Shown: positions 1-7,917, counted from the stretch's first letter. The stretch: 26,721 nt of DNA from DAOUMF01 sp034411955 (GCA_034411955.1 DAOUMF010000082.1:1-26721), one strand, 5' to 3'. The notes: generated from the sequence alone by a model not told the origin. Made by a program: numbers and translations.

Positions 1-268
1 CCTCTTGCTTCTCGACGAGAATCCGTCCGCCGGCGTCGCGGATCTTCTTCACCGTATCCTCGATGCTGTCTACGCCAACGTACACCGCCACGCCCAGGGG
101 CACCTCCGGCGGTGCCGGGAAGATGCCGCCGGCGGGGGGCGCCCCGGTGTCGATGAGGCCATAGCCTGTCTGCTCGTTCACGGCCCAGTCGAAGATTGCC
201 TGGTAGAAGGCCTTGCACTTAGCCATGTCGCGGGTGCGGATCTCGATGTGAACGAAGGGGTTAGGCAT
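1..268 (-). CDS. VOC (glyoxalase/bleomycin-resistance fold) protein, C-terminus cut by window edge
   Basis: Partial gene reading out of the window at base 1; about 89 N-terminal residues are visible. It begins MPNPFVHIEIRTRD, with a His at residue 7 in the first beta strand, the usual first metal ligand of VOC proteins. The segment AFYQAIFDW is the typical helix, and GYGLIDTG then GVAVYVGVDSIEDT follow as in the glyoxalase-like fold. ATG at 268 is preceded by a strong ribosome site (GAGGAGG). It is the last visible gene of the leftward operon that starts with the molybdenum hydroxylase FAD subunit. Substrate cannot be told; members range from lyases to binding proteins. Confidence 0.85.
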   Translation of the reverse strand, partial: MPNPFVHIEIRTRDMAKCKAFYQAIFDWAVNEQTGYGLIDTGAPPAGGIFPAPPEVPLGVAVYVGVDSIEDTVKKIRDAGGRILVEKQE

Positions 269-299
269 GGGAGCCTCCTCTCGGCCGCTTGGTGTTTCG

Positions 300-1151
300 C
301 TACTCGTTTACCTCGAACAGGGTGTTCAGCTTCATCGCCAGACCGGCGTTGCCGCCGAGGTGCACCTTGCGGGTTGTGATGGCCCACATCGCATTGAGGT
401 CGTTGTGGGTGAGGTCGATCCACAGCTCCGGCTTGGTGCGCACTTCAACGTCGAAGCTCTCGGGCGCGCTGTCCCGGGTCTCCGCCTTGCCGTCGCTGAT
501 GCGGATCGCCCACTGGCCGCCGCCTTCGCCCTCCATGGTGAACAGGTACGTCGCCTGCATGTCGCCGCCGCGGTCGCTCCAATAGATCAGGGGCATGTAG
601 TGGAAGGTGCGGTCCATCTGGAAGCGCACCTCGTCCGGCGAGCTGGCCTCCACCCAGTGGGGGAGCTTCTTCTTGGCGGCGCGACGGACGTCCTGATAGT
701 GACCGGGCAGGTGCAGGAAGCTGGCGAAGAGGAGGTCGCGGACGGTTCCCGGGCAGCCCCAGGCGGGGTGTGAGGCCGGCTTGTCCAGGTCCGCCTCGCT
801 GAGGCCGTCCAGGACGCCCAGGGTCTCCTCAGTGGCAGCCTTGAGGCGGCTCAGGAGCTCGCTCACCGGCACGTCGCGCACCCTCCCCAGCATCTGCTCG
901 TTGTAGCTGTTGATCTCCTCGCGGGCGGCGAAGCCGGGGAGGCTTGTCGACTCGCCGGCCAGCGCCTGGCGCAAGAGATGGTTGGTCTCTTCCTCCTGGG
1001 CGATGACCAGATGGGCCAGGTAGTTCTTGGCCGACCAGCGGTCAGACGCCTTCTTGCCCCACTCCTTGTCGTCCAGCCGGGAGAAGGACTCGAGGCAGCG
1101 CTCTAGCGCTTGCGAGGTGTACTGTTTGATCTGGTCCTTGGTGGGCTTCAT
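300..1151 (-). CDS. DinB-like domain fused to SCP2 sterol-carrier-like domain
   Basis: A 283-residue protein with two modules. Residues about 1-170 form a four-helix DinB/maleylpyruvate-isomerase-N-like bundle (WSAKNYLAHLVIAQEEE near residue 40, and a later segment containing LHLPGHYQDV). Residues about 180-283 look like an SCP2 lipid-binding domain: MQATYLFTMEGEGGGQW, then a DVEVRT..LW.DL stretch and a C-terminal GNAGLAMKLNTLF. The ATG at 1151 has a clean GGAGGGA site and lies about 27 bp behind the molybdopterin-subunit stop, so it is probably co-transcribed. DinB bundles often use metal-coordinating His residues in thiol-dependent transferases, and SCP2 domains bind acyl or sterol-like ligands. 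A role in handling a hydrophobic substrate or product of the hydroxylase is inference only. Confidence 0.8.
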   Translation of the reverse strand: MKPTKDQIKQYTSQALERCLESFSRLDDKEWGKKASDRWSAKNYLAHLVIAQEEETNHLLRQALAGESTSLPGFAAREEINSYNEQMLGRVRDVPVSELLSRLKAATEETLGVLDGLSEADLDKPASHPAWGCPGTVRDLLFASFLHLPGHYQDVRRAAKKKLPHWVEASSPDEVRFQMDRTFHYMPLIYWSDRGGDMQATYLFTMEGEGGGQWAIRISDGKAETRDSAPESFDVEVRTKPELWIDLTHNDLNAMWAITTRKVHLGGNAGLAMKLNTLFEVNE

Positions 1152-1178
1152 CTCTCCCTCCTTCGGGTGACCCGGTTC

Positions 1179-3470
1179 CTAAAACCTCCGCAGCGCCCTC
1201 AACACTCGTTCCGGCGTTGCCGGCAGCTCGTGCAGGCGGGCGCCCACAGCATCGGCGATGGCGTTGGTTACGGCGGCGGGGCCGGGCACGATGGATGGCT
1301 CGCCCACGATGCGCGCGCCGTAGGGCCCCTCTTCCGAGGGCACCTCCACGATGATCGCCTCGATGGGCGGTAGGTCGCGCGTGGTGGGCAGGCGGTAGTC
1401 CAGCAGGTTGACGTTAAGAAGGCGCCCCTTGTCGTCGTAGACCAGCTCCTCGGACAGGCCGATGCCCAGGCCCTGGCTGCTGCCCCCTTGCATCTGGCCG
1501 GATACCGATAGCGGGTTGATGGCGAACCCGGCGTCCTGGGCGATGGCGCAGCGCAGGAGGGTGACCTGGCCGGTGTCCGGGTCTACCTCCACCTCGACGG
1601 CCATGACGCTGAACCCCGGCGCCCACCTGCGGGCGGCGATCGTCCCCCGCCCGACGACGGCCGCGTACGGCGCCGCGAAGTCGGTGCTGAGCTTTCCCAG
1701 CCGCCGGAACGTCAGCGACTTGTCGGCTGATGCCTTCACCCGCACCTCGCCGTCGGCCAGCTCCAGTTCGTCCGGGGGGCAATCCAGCCTGCTGGATGCG
1801 ATCTCTAGGATCTGTCGTCTGGCATCTTCGGCTGCCTCCTTTACTGCCCGCCCCACGGTGTAGGTGGTCTTGCTGCCGGCGCTCATACCCGCGTAGGGCG
1901 CCGTCTTGGTGTCGCCGGTGGTGACGCTGATCATGGACAGCGGCACGTTCAGCACCTCGGCTGCGATCTGGGCGAAGGTCGTGTTGACGCCGGTGATATC
2001 GGCGGAGCCGACGGTGACGTTGATGGTACCGTCGGAATTGAGGCATACGATGGCGCTGGCGGGCTGAAGGCCGCCCATGAATGCGCCGACCGCCACCCCC
2101 ACGCCGCGGTTGGGGGACTTCTCGGAGGCCGCTCGCTGCCGCCAGATCTGGCTCTTCCCGATGGCTTCCAGACACTGCTTGAGGCCGATGCGGGGGTAGG
2201 GCTGGCCGCTGGGCAGCGGGTCGCCCTCTTCCACCGCGTTGCGTAGCCGCACCTCCAGGGGGTCTAAGCCCAACTCCTGGGCCATCATGTCCATGTGGCT
2301 CTCGATGGCGAAGGTGGCGTTGTAGACTCCGGGCGCCCGGAGAGCGCCCACGCTCACCTTGTTGGTGAGCACTTCGACTCCCTGGATCTGCAGGTTGGGG
2401 CACTTGTAGTACCCGCCGATGAAGAGGGAGCCGGGCAACACCGGCGCCCCCGGGAAGGCACCGGAGTCGTATATGAGGCGGGTCTTGAGGGCGGTGAGGG
2501 CGCCGTCCTTCGTCATGCCGGTTTTCAGCTCGACCACGGCCTGCGGGGCGGGCGTGCCCGCCAGCATGTCCTCCTTGCGGCTCATGATGTACTTCACCGG
2601 TCGGCGCACGGTCATCGCCAGCGCGGCCACCATCAGCTCCGTCAGGTAGATCTTGCCGCCGAACCCGCCGCCCACCTCGGTGGCGGTGACCCGGATGCGC
2701 GATTCCGGGATGCCCAGGGCCTTGGATACCTGATCTCGGATGAAAAAGGGCCCCTGGGTGCTGCTCCAGATGGCCAGCTCGCCGCTGGCGTCGTAGTCGG
2801 CGATGGTCGAGTGGGGCTCGATGTAGGACTGATGCACGATGGCCGTCCGCCATGCGCCTTCGATGACAACGTCCGCGTCTGCGAACCCCTGCTCCACATC
2901 CCCGCGCTTGAAGGACATCTGCGATGAGACATTGCTGGCCTTCCCCGTAGCCTCCTCCTGCTCCACGTCGGCCGTGATGTGGCCCGTCTCCTCGGAGCGA
3001 TCCACCTCGCCGAGAGGGGAGCGGGCCAGGGGAGAGTCGTCGCGCATTGCCGCGAGCGGGTCCAGAACCGCCGGCAGCTCCTCATAATCGATCTGGATGA
3101 GCGCCAGCGCCTCCTCCGCAGTGTGCGGGTCCTCGGCCAGGACGGCGGCTACCGGCTGGCTGTGGAAGAGCGTCTCGTCCTCGGCGAAGATGACCTGGCG
3201 GCGCTCGGACAGGCTCTTCCTGTAGGGGGGCAGTTCCGCGGCCGTTATCACCGCCGCCACGCCGGGGTGGTTGCGGGCCCTCGTGGCGTCGATGGACTTG
3301 ATGCGGGCGTGAGCGTAGGGGCTGCCGAGGATCTTGGCGTGGAGCATGCGCGGCAGCTTCATGTCGTCGGCGTAGACGGTCTTGCCGGTGACCTTGGCGA
3401 CGCCCTCAATGCGGGGAGTCGGCTTGCCGACGGTCCGGTACTCGTGTCCGGTGGCTGGCTTCTGGGCCAT
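1179..3470 (-). CDS. Xanthine dehydrogenase/CO dehydrogenase-family molybdopterin-binding large subunit
   Basis: At 763 residues it has the normal length for the large subunit of an XDH/aldehyde oxidase/CoxL-type molybdenum hydroxylase, which hydroxylates its substrate with water-derived oxygen at a Mo-pyranopterin centre. Residues about 13-130 (TPRIEGVAKVTGKTVYADD) are the a/b hammerhead domain. A GGGFGGK motif near residue 267 and ALRAPG near residue 360 line the cofactor site. The GEPS motif with Glu about 724 matches the family catalytic glutamate. The CoxL type I active-site loop AYxCSFR is not seen, so this is probably not a true CO dehydrogenase; substrate unknown (purine, aldehyde or aromatic N-heterocycle). 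It lies in one operon with the [2Fe-2S] and FAD subunits but is separated from the [2Fe-2S] gene by a palindromic repeat. Confidence 0.95.
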   Translation of the reverse strand: MAQKPATGHEYRTVGKPTPRIEGVAKVTGKTVYADDMKLPRMLHAKILGSPYAHARIKSIDATRARNHPGVAAVITAAELPPYRKSLSERRQVIFAEDETLFHSQPVAAVLAEDPHTAEEALALIQIDYEELPAVLDPLAAMRDDSPLARSPLGEVDRSEETGHITADVEQEEATGKASNVSSQMSFKRGDVEQGFADADVVIEGAWRTAIVHQSYIEPHSTIADYDASGELAIWSSTQGPFFIRDQVSKALGIPESRIRVTATEVGGGFGGKIYLTELMVAALAMTVRRPVKYIMSRKEDMLAGTPAPQAVVELKTGMTKDGALTALKTRLIYDSGAFPGAPVLPGSLFIGGYYKCPNLQIQGVEVLTNKVSVGALRAPGVYNATFAIESHMDMMAQELGLDPLEVRLRNAVEEGDPLPSGQPYPRIGLKQCLEAIGKSQIWRQRAASEKSPNRGVGVAVGAFMGGLQPASAIVCLNSDGTINVTVGSADITGVNTTFAQIAAEVLNVPLSMISVTTGDTKTAPYAGMSAGSKTTYTVGRAVKEAAEDARRQILEIASSRLDCPPDELELADGEVRVKASADKSLTFRRLGKLSTDFAAPYAAVVGRGTIAARRWAPGFSVMAVEVEVDPDTGQVTLLRCAIAQDAGFAINPLSVSGQMQGGSSQGLGIGLSEELVYDDKGRLLNVNLLDYRLPTTRDLPPIEAIIVEVPSEEGPYGARIVGEPSIVPGPAAVTNAIADAVGARLHELPATPERVLRALRRF

Positions 3471-3500
3471 GTGACTTCTTCCTAGCGCCTCACCGGTGTC

Positions 3501-3606
3501 CTGTCATTCTGAGTCCGCCGGAGGCGGACGAAGAATCTCGTCCTTTCGCGCTTCGTTGAGATTCTTCGCTGCGCCCGCCTTCGGCGGGCAGCGCTCAGAA
3601 TGACAG
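3501..3606. repeat. Cloverleaf-forming palindromic repeat (TGTCATTCTGAG family)
   Basis: Outer arms CTGTCATTCTGAG (3501-3513) and CTCAGAATGACAG (3594-3606) are perfect 13-bp inverted repeats. Inside are three further stems: GTCCGCC/GGCGGAC (3513-3519/3523-3529), CGAAGAATCTC/GAGATTCTTCG (3529-3539/3558-3568) and GCCCGCC/GGCGGGC (3573-3579/3583-3589). Together they fold as a multi-arm cruciform. It begins three bases past the [2Fe-2S] subunit stop and fills the gap before the large-subunit gene. Such TGTCATTCTGAG...GAAGAATCTC units are familiar dispersed repeats in environmental bacterial genomes; their mover is not evident here. Confidence 0.9.
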
Positions 3607-3609
3607 CAA

Positions 3610-4080
3610 TCATCCCATACGCTCGGCGGCGGCGAGAACCGCCTCGTATATCTTGGTGTATCCGGTGCAGCGGCAGAGGTTCCCGGCCAGCCCCTCCCGC
3701 ACGTCCTCGAGGGTGGGCCGCGGTGTGCGGTCCAGCAGCGCCTTGGCGGCCATGATCATCCCCGGGGTACAGAAACCGCACTGCACGCCGCCGGCGTCGA
3801 TGAACGCCTGCTGCACGGGATGCAGGTCGCCGTTGCGAGCGAGCCCCTCGATGGTCAGCACCTCGCAGCCGTCCGCCTCCGGCGCGAGCACGAGGCAGGA
3901 CGTGATCAGCTTCCCGTCGACGATCATGGAGCAGGCGCCGCAGTCGCCGGTGCCGCAGCCCTCCTTGCTGCCGGTGAGGCCCAGTTGCTCGCGCACCGTC
4001 TCCAGCAGCGTCCAGTGGGGCTCCACCGCCAGCTCGTAGGGCTGGCCGTTGACGGTGAAGGTCATTGACCGCTTAGTCAT
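3610..4080 (-). CDS. Molybdenum hydroxylase small subunit, 2 x [2Fe-2S]
   Basis: The 156-residue protein is the electron-transfer subunit of the XDH/CoxS family. The N-terminal plant-type ferredoxin domain carries CGTGDCGAC (C-x4-C-x2-C) with a further Cys in LITSCLVLAP. The C-terminal four-helix domain carries CGFC and CRC for the second cluster, which passes electrons from the Mo site to FAD. All eight ligand cysteines are present. The ATG at 4080 overlaps the AbiV gene stop by eight bases (ATGACTAA). An internal Met at residue 6 (MTFTVNG) is an alternative start. In related operons this gene normally abuts the FAD-subunit gene directly; here an unrelated gene separates them. Confidence 0.95.
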   Translation of the reverse strand: MTKRSMTFTVNGQPYELAVEPHWTLLETVREQLGLTGSKEGCGTGDCGACSMIVDGKLITSCLVLAPEADGCEVLTIEGLARNGDLHPVQQAFIDAGGVQCGFCTPGMIMAAKALLDRTPRPTLEDVREGLAGNLCRCTGYTKIYEAVLAAAERMG

Positions 4081-4846
4081 TGCCTTCGCTCTTTCTTGCT
4101 GCCGGATGATTTGTTATGCGGGCCACACCTGACTTTCGCTTACGCCCAGTTGTCGCAGGGCGACCTAAACCTTTACCTAGGTATTGCTCCATCTCACTTT
4201 CGGAACTCGATATCAGGCCTCGTTTTACTTTCGCCTTATGCCAGTTCACGAGCGCTTTCCTCACCCATCGGTCTGGTCCCTGCCACCCCGGCCCGAGGTG
4301 TTCAATCCAAAGTTCAATCTCCTCGGTTTCTATCACCCTATCCTGTGAAAAGATTTCGGCGATCTGAAGGAGACCTCTCGCCAATGGTTCATCAATGACA
4401 TCATCTGGTATGGACCAGTGCGCCTTCCCCAGGCAGTCCGTATAGAGGCTAATCTGCTTGACCTGTTCAAGCACGTAAGGGTGATCCGACTGCTCGTCAA
4501 ATATCGGCTGTAGCTCGTCCGCTGAGCGGGCGCCTTTCGCTGCTAGATCTGGCAGAATCCAGGCGACGTTTTTCTTTGTATGCGAGCGGTAGTCTCGCCA
4601 TCCCCTCTTCAATTCGTCAGCGCTGTTTGCCAGAGCCAGCCCCCTGAGAACTGAGTTCTTCCCAGACTCTTCGATCGAGAGAATTGACAGGGCTGCGGCC
4701 GAAGGAAACCGCCTGGCATCAAGCAGCAATTTGGCATCTTCGAGCAGCCGCTTTGCATTTCGGTTGGCCGCAGTCATGCCTTCTGCAACCTGATCTGCAG
4801 TCAGGCTAGCTTTGTACTGGTTTAGATTGTGGCTCGCCATGTTCAT
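4073..4846 (-). CDS. AbiV-like (HEPN superfamily) abortive-infection protein
   Basis: A 257-residue soluble protein. The helical region at residues 22-95 matches the AbiV pattern: NAKRLLEDAKLLLDARRF, then SIEESGKNS with EE at 59-60 and GK at 62-63, then DYRSHTKK with His 89. AbiV of Lactococcus blocks phage development by interfering with translation, and the family belongs to the HEPN helical fold. The C-terminus is basic (GRKRKSG). Base composition departs from its neighbours: 30 of 60 bases are G or C in 4141-4200 against 47 of 60 in 5221-5280. Its ATG overlaps the FAD-subunit stop (ATGA) and its stop overlaps the [2Fe-2S] start, so it is translationally coupled inside a metabolic operon. 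Family call fairly sure; phage defence here is inferred. Confidence 0.8.
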   Translation of the reverse strand: MNMASHNLNQYKASLTADQVAEGMTAANRNAKRLLEDAKLLLDARRFPSAAALSILSIEESGKNSVLRGLALANSADELKRGWRDYRSHTKKNVAWILPDLAAKGARSADELQPIFDEQSDHPYVLEQVKQISLYTDCLGKAHWSIPDDVIDEPLARGLLQIAEIFSQDRVIETEEIELWIEHLGPGWQGPDRWVRKALVNWHKAKVKRGLISSSESEMEQYLGKGLGRPATTGRKRKSGVARITNHPAARKSEGND

Positions 4847-5745
4847 TTGCGTCCTGCTCCGCCTGCCTGATTGTTGGTCGCTCTCCGCGCCGCCTCGCGC
4901 AGGCAGCGCTCGGTCATCACCCGCACCAGGTGGCGACGGAAGTCCGCTGAGCCGCGGATGTCGCTGATGGGGTTGGCCTCCGACGCCGTCGTCTCCGCCG
5001 CCTTCGCGAACAGCGATTCGCTGGCCGTGTTCCCCTCCAGCGCTTCTTCCGCCTGTCGGGCACGTATGGGGGTGGGCGCCACGGCGCCGAGGGCGATGCG
5101 CGCCCGATCGATACGGTTGTCCGGACCCAGCGTTAGCAGTGCCCCCACGCCCACGACAGCGACGTCCATCCGCTTGCGAGGGGTGTGGCGCTTGTAGACG
5201 CCGCCGGTGTTGGCCGGCGGGGTGCGCAGGCGCAGCTCCCGCAGCAGCTCGCCCGGCCGCAGCACCGTCTCGTTGGGCCCCAACCAGAACTCCTCCAGTG
5301 GCACCTCTCGCTCTCCGTCCGGGCCCACGATGGCGGCCGTGGCGTCGCAGGCGAGGAGCGGAGGCGCGGTGTCCGCCGACGGCGCGGCGTTGCAGATGTT
5401 GCCGCCCACAGTCGCCATGTTCATGGTCTGGACGGAGCCGATGACCCCTGCGCCGTCCGCCAGGATGTGGTAGCCCTCCAGGACCGGCTGCGATTGGGTG
5501 ATCTCCGCCATGGTGGCGGCGGCCCCGATGCGCAGGCCGCGCTCCTCGCTGAAGTCGATGCCGCGAAGCTCGGGGACGCGGCGGAGGCTGACGAGGTACG
5601 CAGGGTCAGGGATCTTGCCGCCCTCCTTCACCTGCACCACCAGGTCGGTGCCGCCGGCCAGGGCGCGGCCCCCTTCGCCTCGCTCTTGAAAGACGGCGAG
5701 AGCCTCCGAAAGGCTCCGCGGGGCGAAGTAAGCGAACTTCCGCAA
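4843..5745 (-). CDS. Molybdenum hydroxylase FAD-binding medium subunit (CoxM/XdhB type)
   Basis: A 300-residue protein with the vanillyl-alcohol-oxidase-type FAD fold of CoxM/XdhB. AGGTDL near residue 31 and TVGGNICNAAPSAD near residue 112 are the two pyrophosphate-binding motifs. The C-terminal CO_deh_flav_C domain (RIALGAVAPTPIRA, about residue 217) completes it. It passes electrons from the [2Fe-2S] subunit to an acceptor. The chosen start is TTG at 5745, as MRKFAYFAPRSL aligns with family N-termini and an AAGGAG site lies upstream. It is the first gene of the operon and has its own promoter. Its stop overlaps the AbiV-like start. Confidence 0.93.
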   Translation of the reverse strand: MRKFAYFAPRSLSEALAVFQERGEGGRALAGGTDLVVQVKEGGKIPDPAYLVSLRRVPELRGIDFSEERGLRIGAAATMAEITQSQPVLEGYHILADGAGVIGSVQTMNMATVGGNICNAAPSADTAPPLLACDATAAIVGPDGEREVPLEEFWLGPNETVLRPGELLRELRLRTPPANTGGVYKRHTPRKRMDVAVVGVGALLTLGPDNRIDRARIALGAVAPTPIRARQAEEALEGNTASESLFAKAAETTASEANPISDIRGSADFRRHLVRVMTERCLREAARRATNNQAGGAGRK

Positions 5746-5774
5746 GGGCAGGGCGCTCCTTTCTTGGCTCCCCC

Positions 5775-5804
5775 ATTCTATCGTCTGGGGAATGCCGCCG
5801 ACAA
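5775..5804 (-). promoter_or_regulatory. Sigma-70-type promoter for the molybdenum hydroxylase operon
   Basis: Read on the minus strand: TTGTCG (5799-5804), 18-bp spacer, TAGAAT (5775-5780). The predicted start of transcription near 5768 leaves a leader of about 22 nt with an AAGGAG site before the TTG start codon. Confidence 0.55.
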
Positions 5805-5889
5805 CGGCTACGCGAACGTGAGGCTGGTCTCGGTCAGGTGGGTGGCTAGCTGCCGGGCCGCCGCCGGTAGTCGGCCGCCGAGCAGCCGC

Positions 5890-6207
5890 TCATGCTCTCG
5901 CCAGGCGCGACGCTCCGAACCAGAGGAGGAGGGCGGACAGCAGGTAGGGGCCGCCGAACATCAGGGCCAGCGGTACCCTGTCATCGCCGCCGACGATGGC
6001 GAAGAACACCGCCAGCGCTATCCCGGCGATGGCCAGGGCACGCGCGCCGAGCGCAACACTCCACCAAGCGAGCAGGACGCAGACCACCGCCACGCCGATC
6101 AACACGAAAAGCACGATAATCTCGGCGGCCTGCTCGTCCAGGCTGGCGCTGAGGCCGATGACGATGAACAGCCCGGTCACCACCGTCGCCAGCAGACGGG
6201 CCATCAT
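5890..6207 (-). CDS. Small integral membrane protein, unknown function
   Basis: A 105-residue, strongly hydrophobic protein with about four membrane helices: residues 4-21, 28-47, 54-72 and 80-98. The second loop is short and the loop after helix 3 carries GGDDR. No catalytic or ligand motif is recognised and the family is unknown to me. Two ATG codons in tandem (6207 and 6204) could start it; no convincing ribosome site precedes either. It lies about 70 bp behind the peroxiredoxin gene on the same strand and may be the last gene of that unit. Confidence 0.65.
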   Translation of the reverse strand: MMARLLATVVTGLFIVIGLSASLDEQAAEIIVLFVLIGVAVVCVLLAWWSVALGARALAIAGIALAVFFAIVGGDDRVPLALMFGGPYLLSALLLWFGASRLARA

Positions 6208-6274
6208 TATGGACGGTCGGCCCCGAGGGGTGCGGCGGGCCGGAACCGTCTCCTGCCCGACGTCTTCGGTCGTG

Positions 6275-6739
6275 TCACACCTCGAAGCCCAGGGCCACGA
6301 AGATGTCCTCGTACTGGCCTGGGTTGCCGGGCTGGAACCAGGGCACCACGTGCAGAATCGTGCCGCCCTTATCGATGACGAACACGGCCCGCCGCGACCT
6401 GTTGCCCGCTTCGTCCAGCACTCCGTAAGCCCTGGCCGCCTCCAGGTTCTCGTCGCTCACAAGGGGGAAGGGGACTCCGCCGAGCTTGTCGGCGAAGTCC
6501 CGGTGCGAGTCGAGACTATCGGCGCTGACCGCCACGACCTCTGTCCGAAGCTGCTGCACCAGCTCGTAGTCCTCCTTCAGCACGGACACCTCGCTGGCGC
6601 ATAGGGGCGTGTTGTCCTCAGCGTAGAACGCCAGGAGCACTTTCTTGGTGGCTGTGAGGTCTTTCAACCGGAGCGTCCCCTGGGTGCTGGGGAGCTCGAA
6701 GTCAGGCGCCGCGTCTCCCGCTTCGGGCCGGTTAGCCAT
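6275..6739 (-). CDS. 1-Cys peroxiredoxin (AhpC/TSA, BCP-like)
   Basis: The 154-residue thioredoxin-fold protein belongs to the AhpC/TSA family, which reduces peroxides at a reactive cysteine. G8DAAPDFELP and the active-site stretch FYAEDNTPLCASE are typical. Thr44 and peroxidatic Cys47 are present, and Arg in RRAVFVIDKGG is the usual distal residue. No second cysteine exists, so it must use an external thiol reductant (1-Cys type). The proline that normally opens the PxxxTxxC motif is Ala40 here, a change worth noting. The ATG at 6739 overlaps the methyltransferase stop by eight bases (ATGGCTAA), implying translational coupling. Confidence 0.92.
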   Translation of the reverse strand: MANRPEAGDAAPDFELPSTQGTLRLKDLTATKKVLLAFYAEDNTPLCASEVSVLKEDYELVQQLRTEVVAVSADSLDSHRDFADKLGGVPFPLVSDENLEAARAYGVLDEAGNRSRRAVFVIDKGGTILHVVPWFQPGNPGQYEDIFVALGFEV

Positions 6740-7880
6740 TCAGGTCTCCTTCCAGGCCTCTCAGGCGGGGATGTCCCACGCCCTTCGTTTGCACCAGTAC
6801 CCGGATGCGGCCCAGGGCCGCCGGGTCTATCAGCTCCGATACGGCCCGTCGGCGCGCATAGTACTCCTCTAGGTTGACGTCGCCCTCCCCGGGAGGGGCG
6901 AGCGCCTCGGCGATGCCCAGGTTGGCGAGGAACTGGCTCTGGGAGGCGATCCCCAGCGTCTGCAGCCCCAGCTCCTCGCCGGTCCTGCGCAGAGTAGTGA
7001 AGTCCACGTGGCTGGTGATGTCCTGGCGTCCCAGGCGGGCATAAGGATCGTCGCTGGGGTTGTGGCGGTAGAAGCAGAGGAGCGTCCCATCGCTGCGCCA
7101 GGGGGCGTACAGTTCTGCGGCCTCGTAGCCGTAGTCGAAGGTAAGAATGAACCCGCTTCGCAGAGCAGAGGCGGCCTGGCGCATCCACTGCGCCGCCGCC
7201 AGGTTCACCTCCGCCCGGCAGCCGTCGCCGGGCAGCAGGCCGAGCCGCCGGAAGTAGGCGGCGAGCTCCGGCGTCGACGGCGGCCGCAACTCCTCCACGA
7301 AGCGGGCTCCATCCCAGCCGACGAAGACCTCCGTCAGTTCGCTGTCGCGGACGGCGACCCTGTGCACAGGGAAGGAGTCCAGCAGCTCATTGCTGAGCAG
7401 GCAGCCCTCGATGTCGTCCGGCAGCTCTGCGGACCAGCGCACGTCCTCGGCCTCCTCCGCTACGGTTTCCTGCTGGCGCTGCACCAGCGGATCGCTTACC
7501 TCGACGATAGTGTAGGTGAGGGCGTCGCGGAGATCGGCCGCGTGGGCGCGGGTCCAGCGCAGGACGTCGCGGCAGAGGAGGCCCGTCCCGGCGCCCGCCT
7601 CCACCACATCGAAGCGGCCGGGCGTGCCCATCGCCTGCCACATCTCGCGTAGCTGGCGGCCCACCAGCACGCCGAAGGCGGGGCTGACCTCAGGGCTGGT
7701 CAAATAGTCGCCCTCGCGCCCCATCTTCTCTCGTCGCGAGCGGTAGTAGCCGTGCTGAGGATGGTAGAGGGCCGCGTCCATGAAGTCGCGGAACGGTATC
7801 GGTCCCTGCGACCGGATGCAGGCGACGATGGCCTGCATCAGGGCCGCGTTCTCGGTGGTCGTCTCGAACTCGGTTCTCAC
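6732..7880 (-). CDS. SAM-dependent methyltransferase of the MidA/NDUFAF7 (DUF185) family
   Basis: About 382 residues. GPIPFRDFMDAALYHPQHGYY (shown in part: FMDAALYHPQHGYY) and GDYLTSPEVSPAFG are the DUF185 N-terminal signatures. VVEAGAGTG at residues 92-100 is SAM-binding motif I, and LLSNELLDSFPVHR and FDYGYE follow in family order. Eukaryotic homologues methylate an arginine of a complex I subunit; the bacterial substrate is unclear. The open frame continues upstream of 7880, but that part lies antisense to the MarR gene and across the promoter, so I start at the GTG at 7880; ATG at 7838 is the alternative. A -10 hexamer only seven bases before the GTG suggests a leaderless message. Confidence 0.9.
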   Translation of the reverse strand: MRTEFETTTENAALMQAIVACIRSQGPIPFRDFMDAALYHPQHGYYRSRREKMGREGDYLTSPEVSPAFGVLVGRQLREMWQAMGTPGRFDVVEAGAGTGLLCRDVLRWTRAHAADLRDALTYTIVEVSDPLVQRQQETVAEEAEDVRWSAELPDDIEGCLLSNELLDSFPVHRVAVRDSELTEVFVGWDGARFVEELRPPSTPELAAYFRRLGLLPGDGCRAEVNLAAAQWMRQAASALRSGFILTFDYGYEAAELYAPWRSDGTLLCFYRHNPSDDPYARLGRQDITSHVDFTTLRRTGEELGLQTLGIASQSQFLANLGIAEALAPPGEGDVNLEEYYARRRAVSELIDPAALGRIRVLVQTKGVGHPRLRGLEGDLNG

Positions 7881-7887
7881 GGGACAT

Positions 7888-7917
7888 ATCGTACCAGCCG
7901 CAGTAGGGTGCTTCCAA
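7888..7917 (-). promoter_or_regulatory. Promoter of the methyltransferase-peroxiredoxin unit (leaderless type)
   Basis: On the minus strand: TTGGAA (7912-7917), 18-bp spacer, TACGAT (7888-7893), then seven bases (ATGTCCC) to the GTG start at 7880. Transcription would begin at or next to the start codon; no Shine-Dalgarno sequence is present. Confidence 0.5.

Noticed and set aside
1414..2853. Long alternative open frame (479 codons) on the same strand as the large hydroxylase subunit
   Set aside because: It is a frame shadow from strong GC bias at third positions, with Arg/Gly/His-rich nonsense composition.
1179..3470. Aerobic CO dehydrogenase large subunit (coxL)
   Set aside because: The type I active-site loop AYxCSFR is not present, so only the broader molybdenum hydroxylase family is supported.
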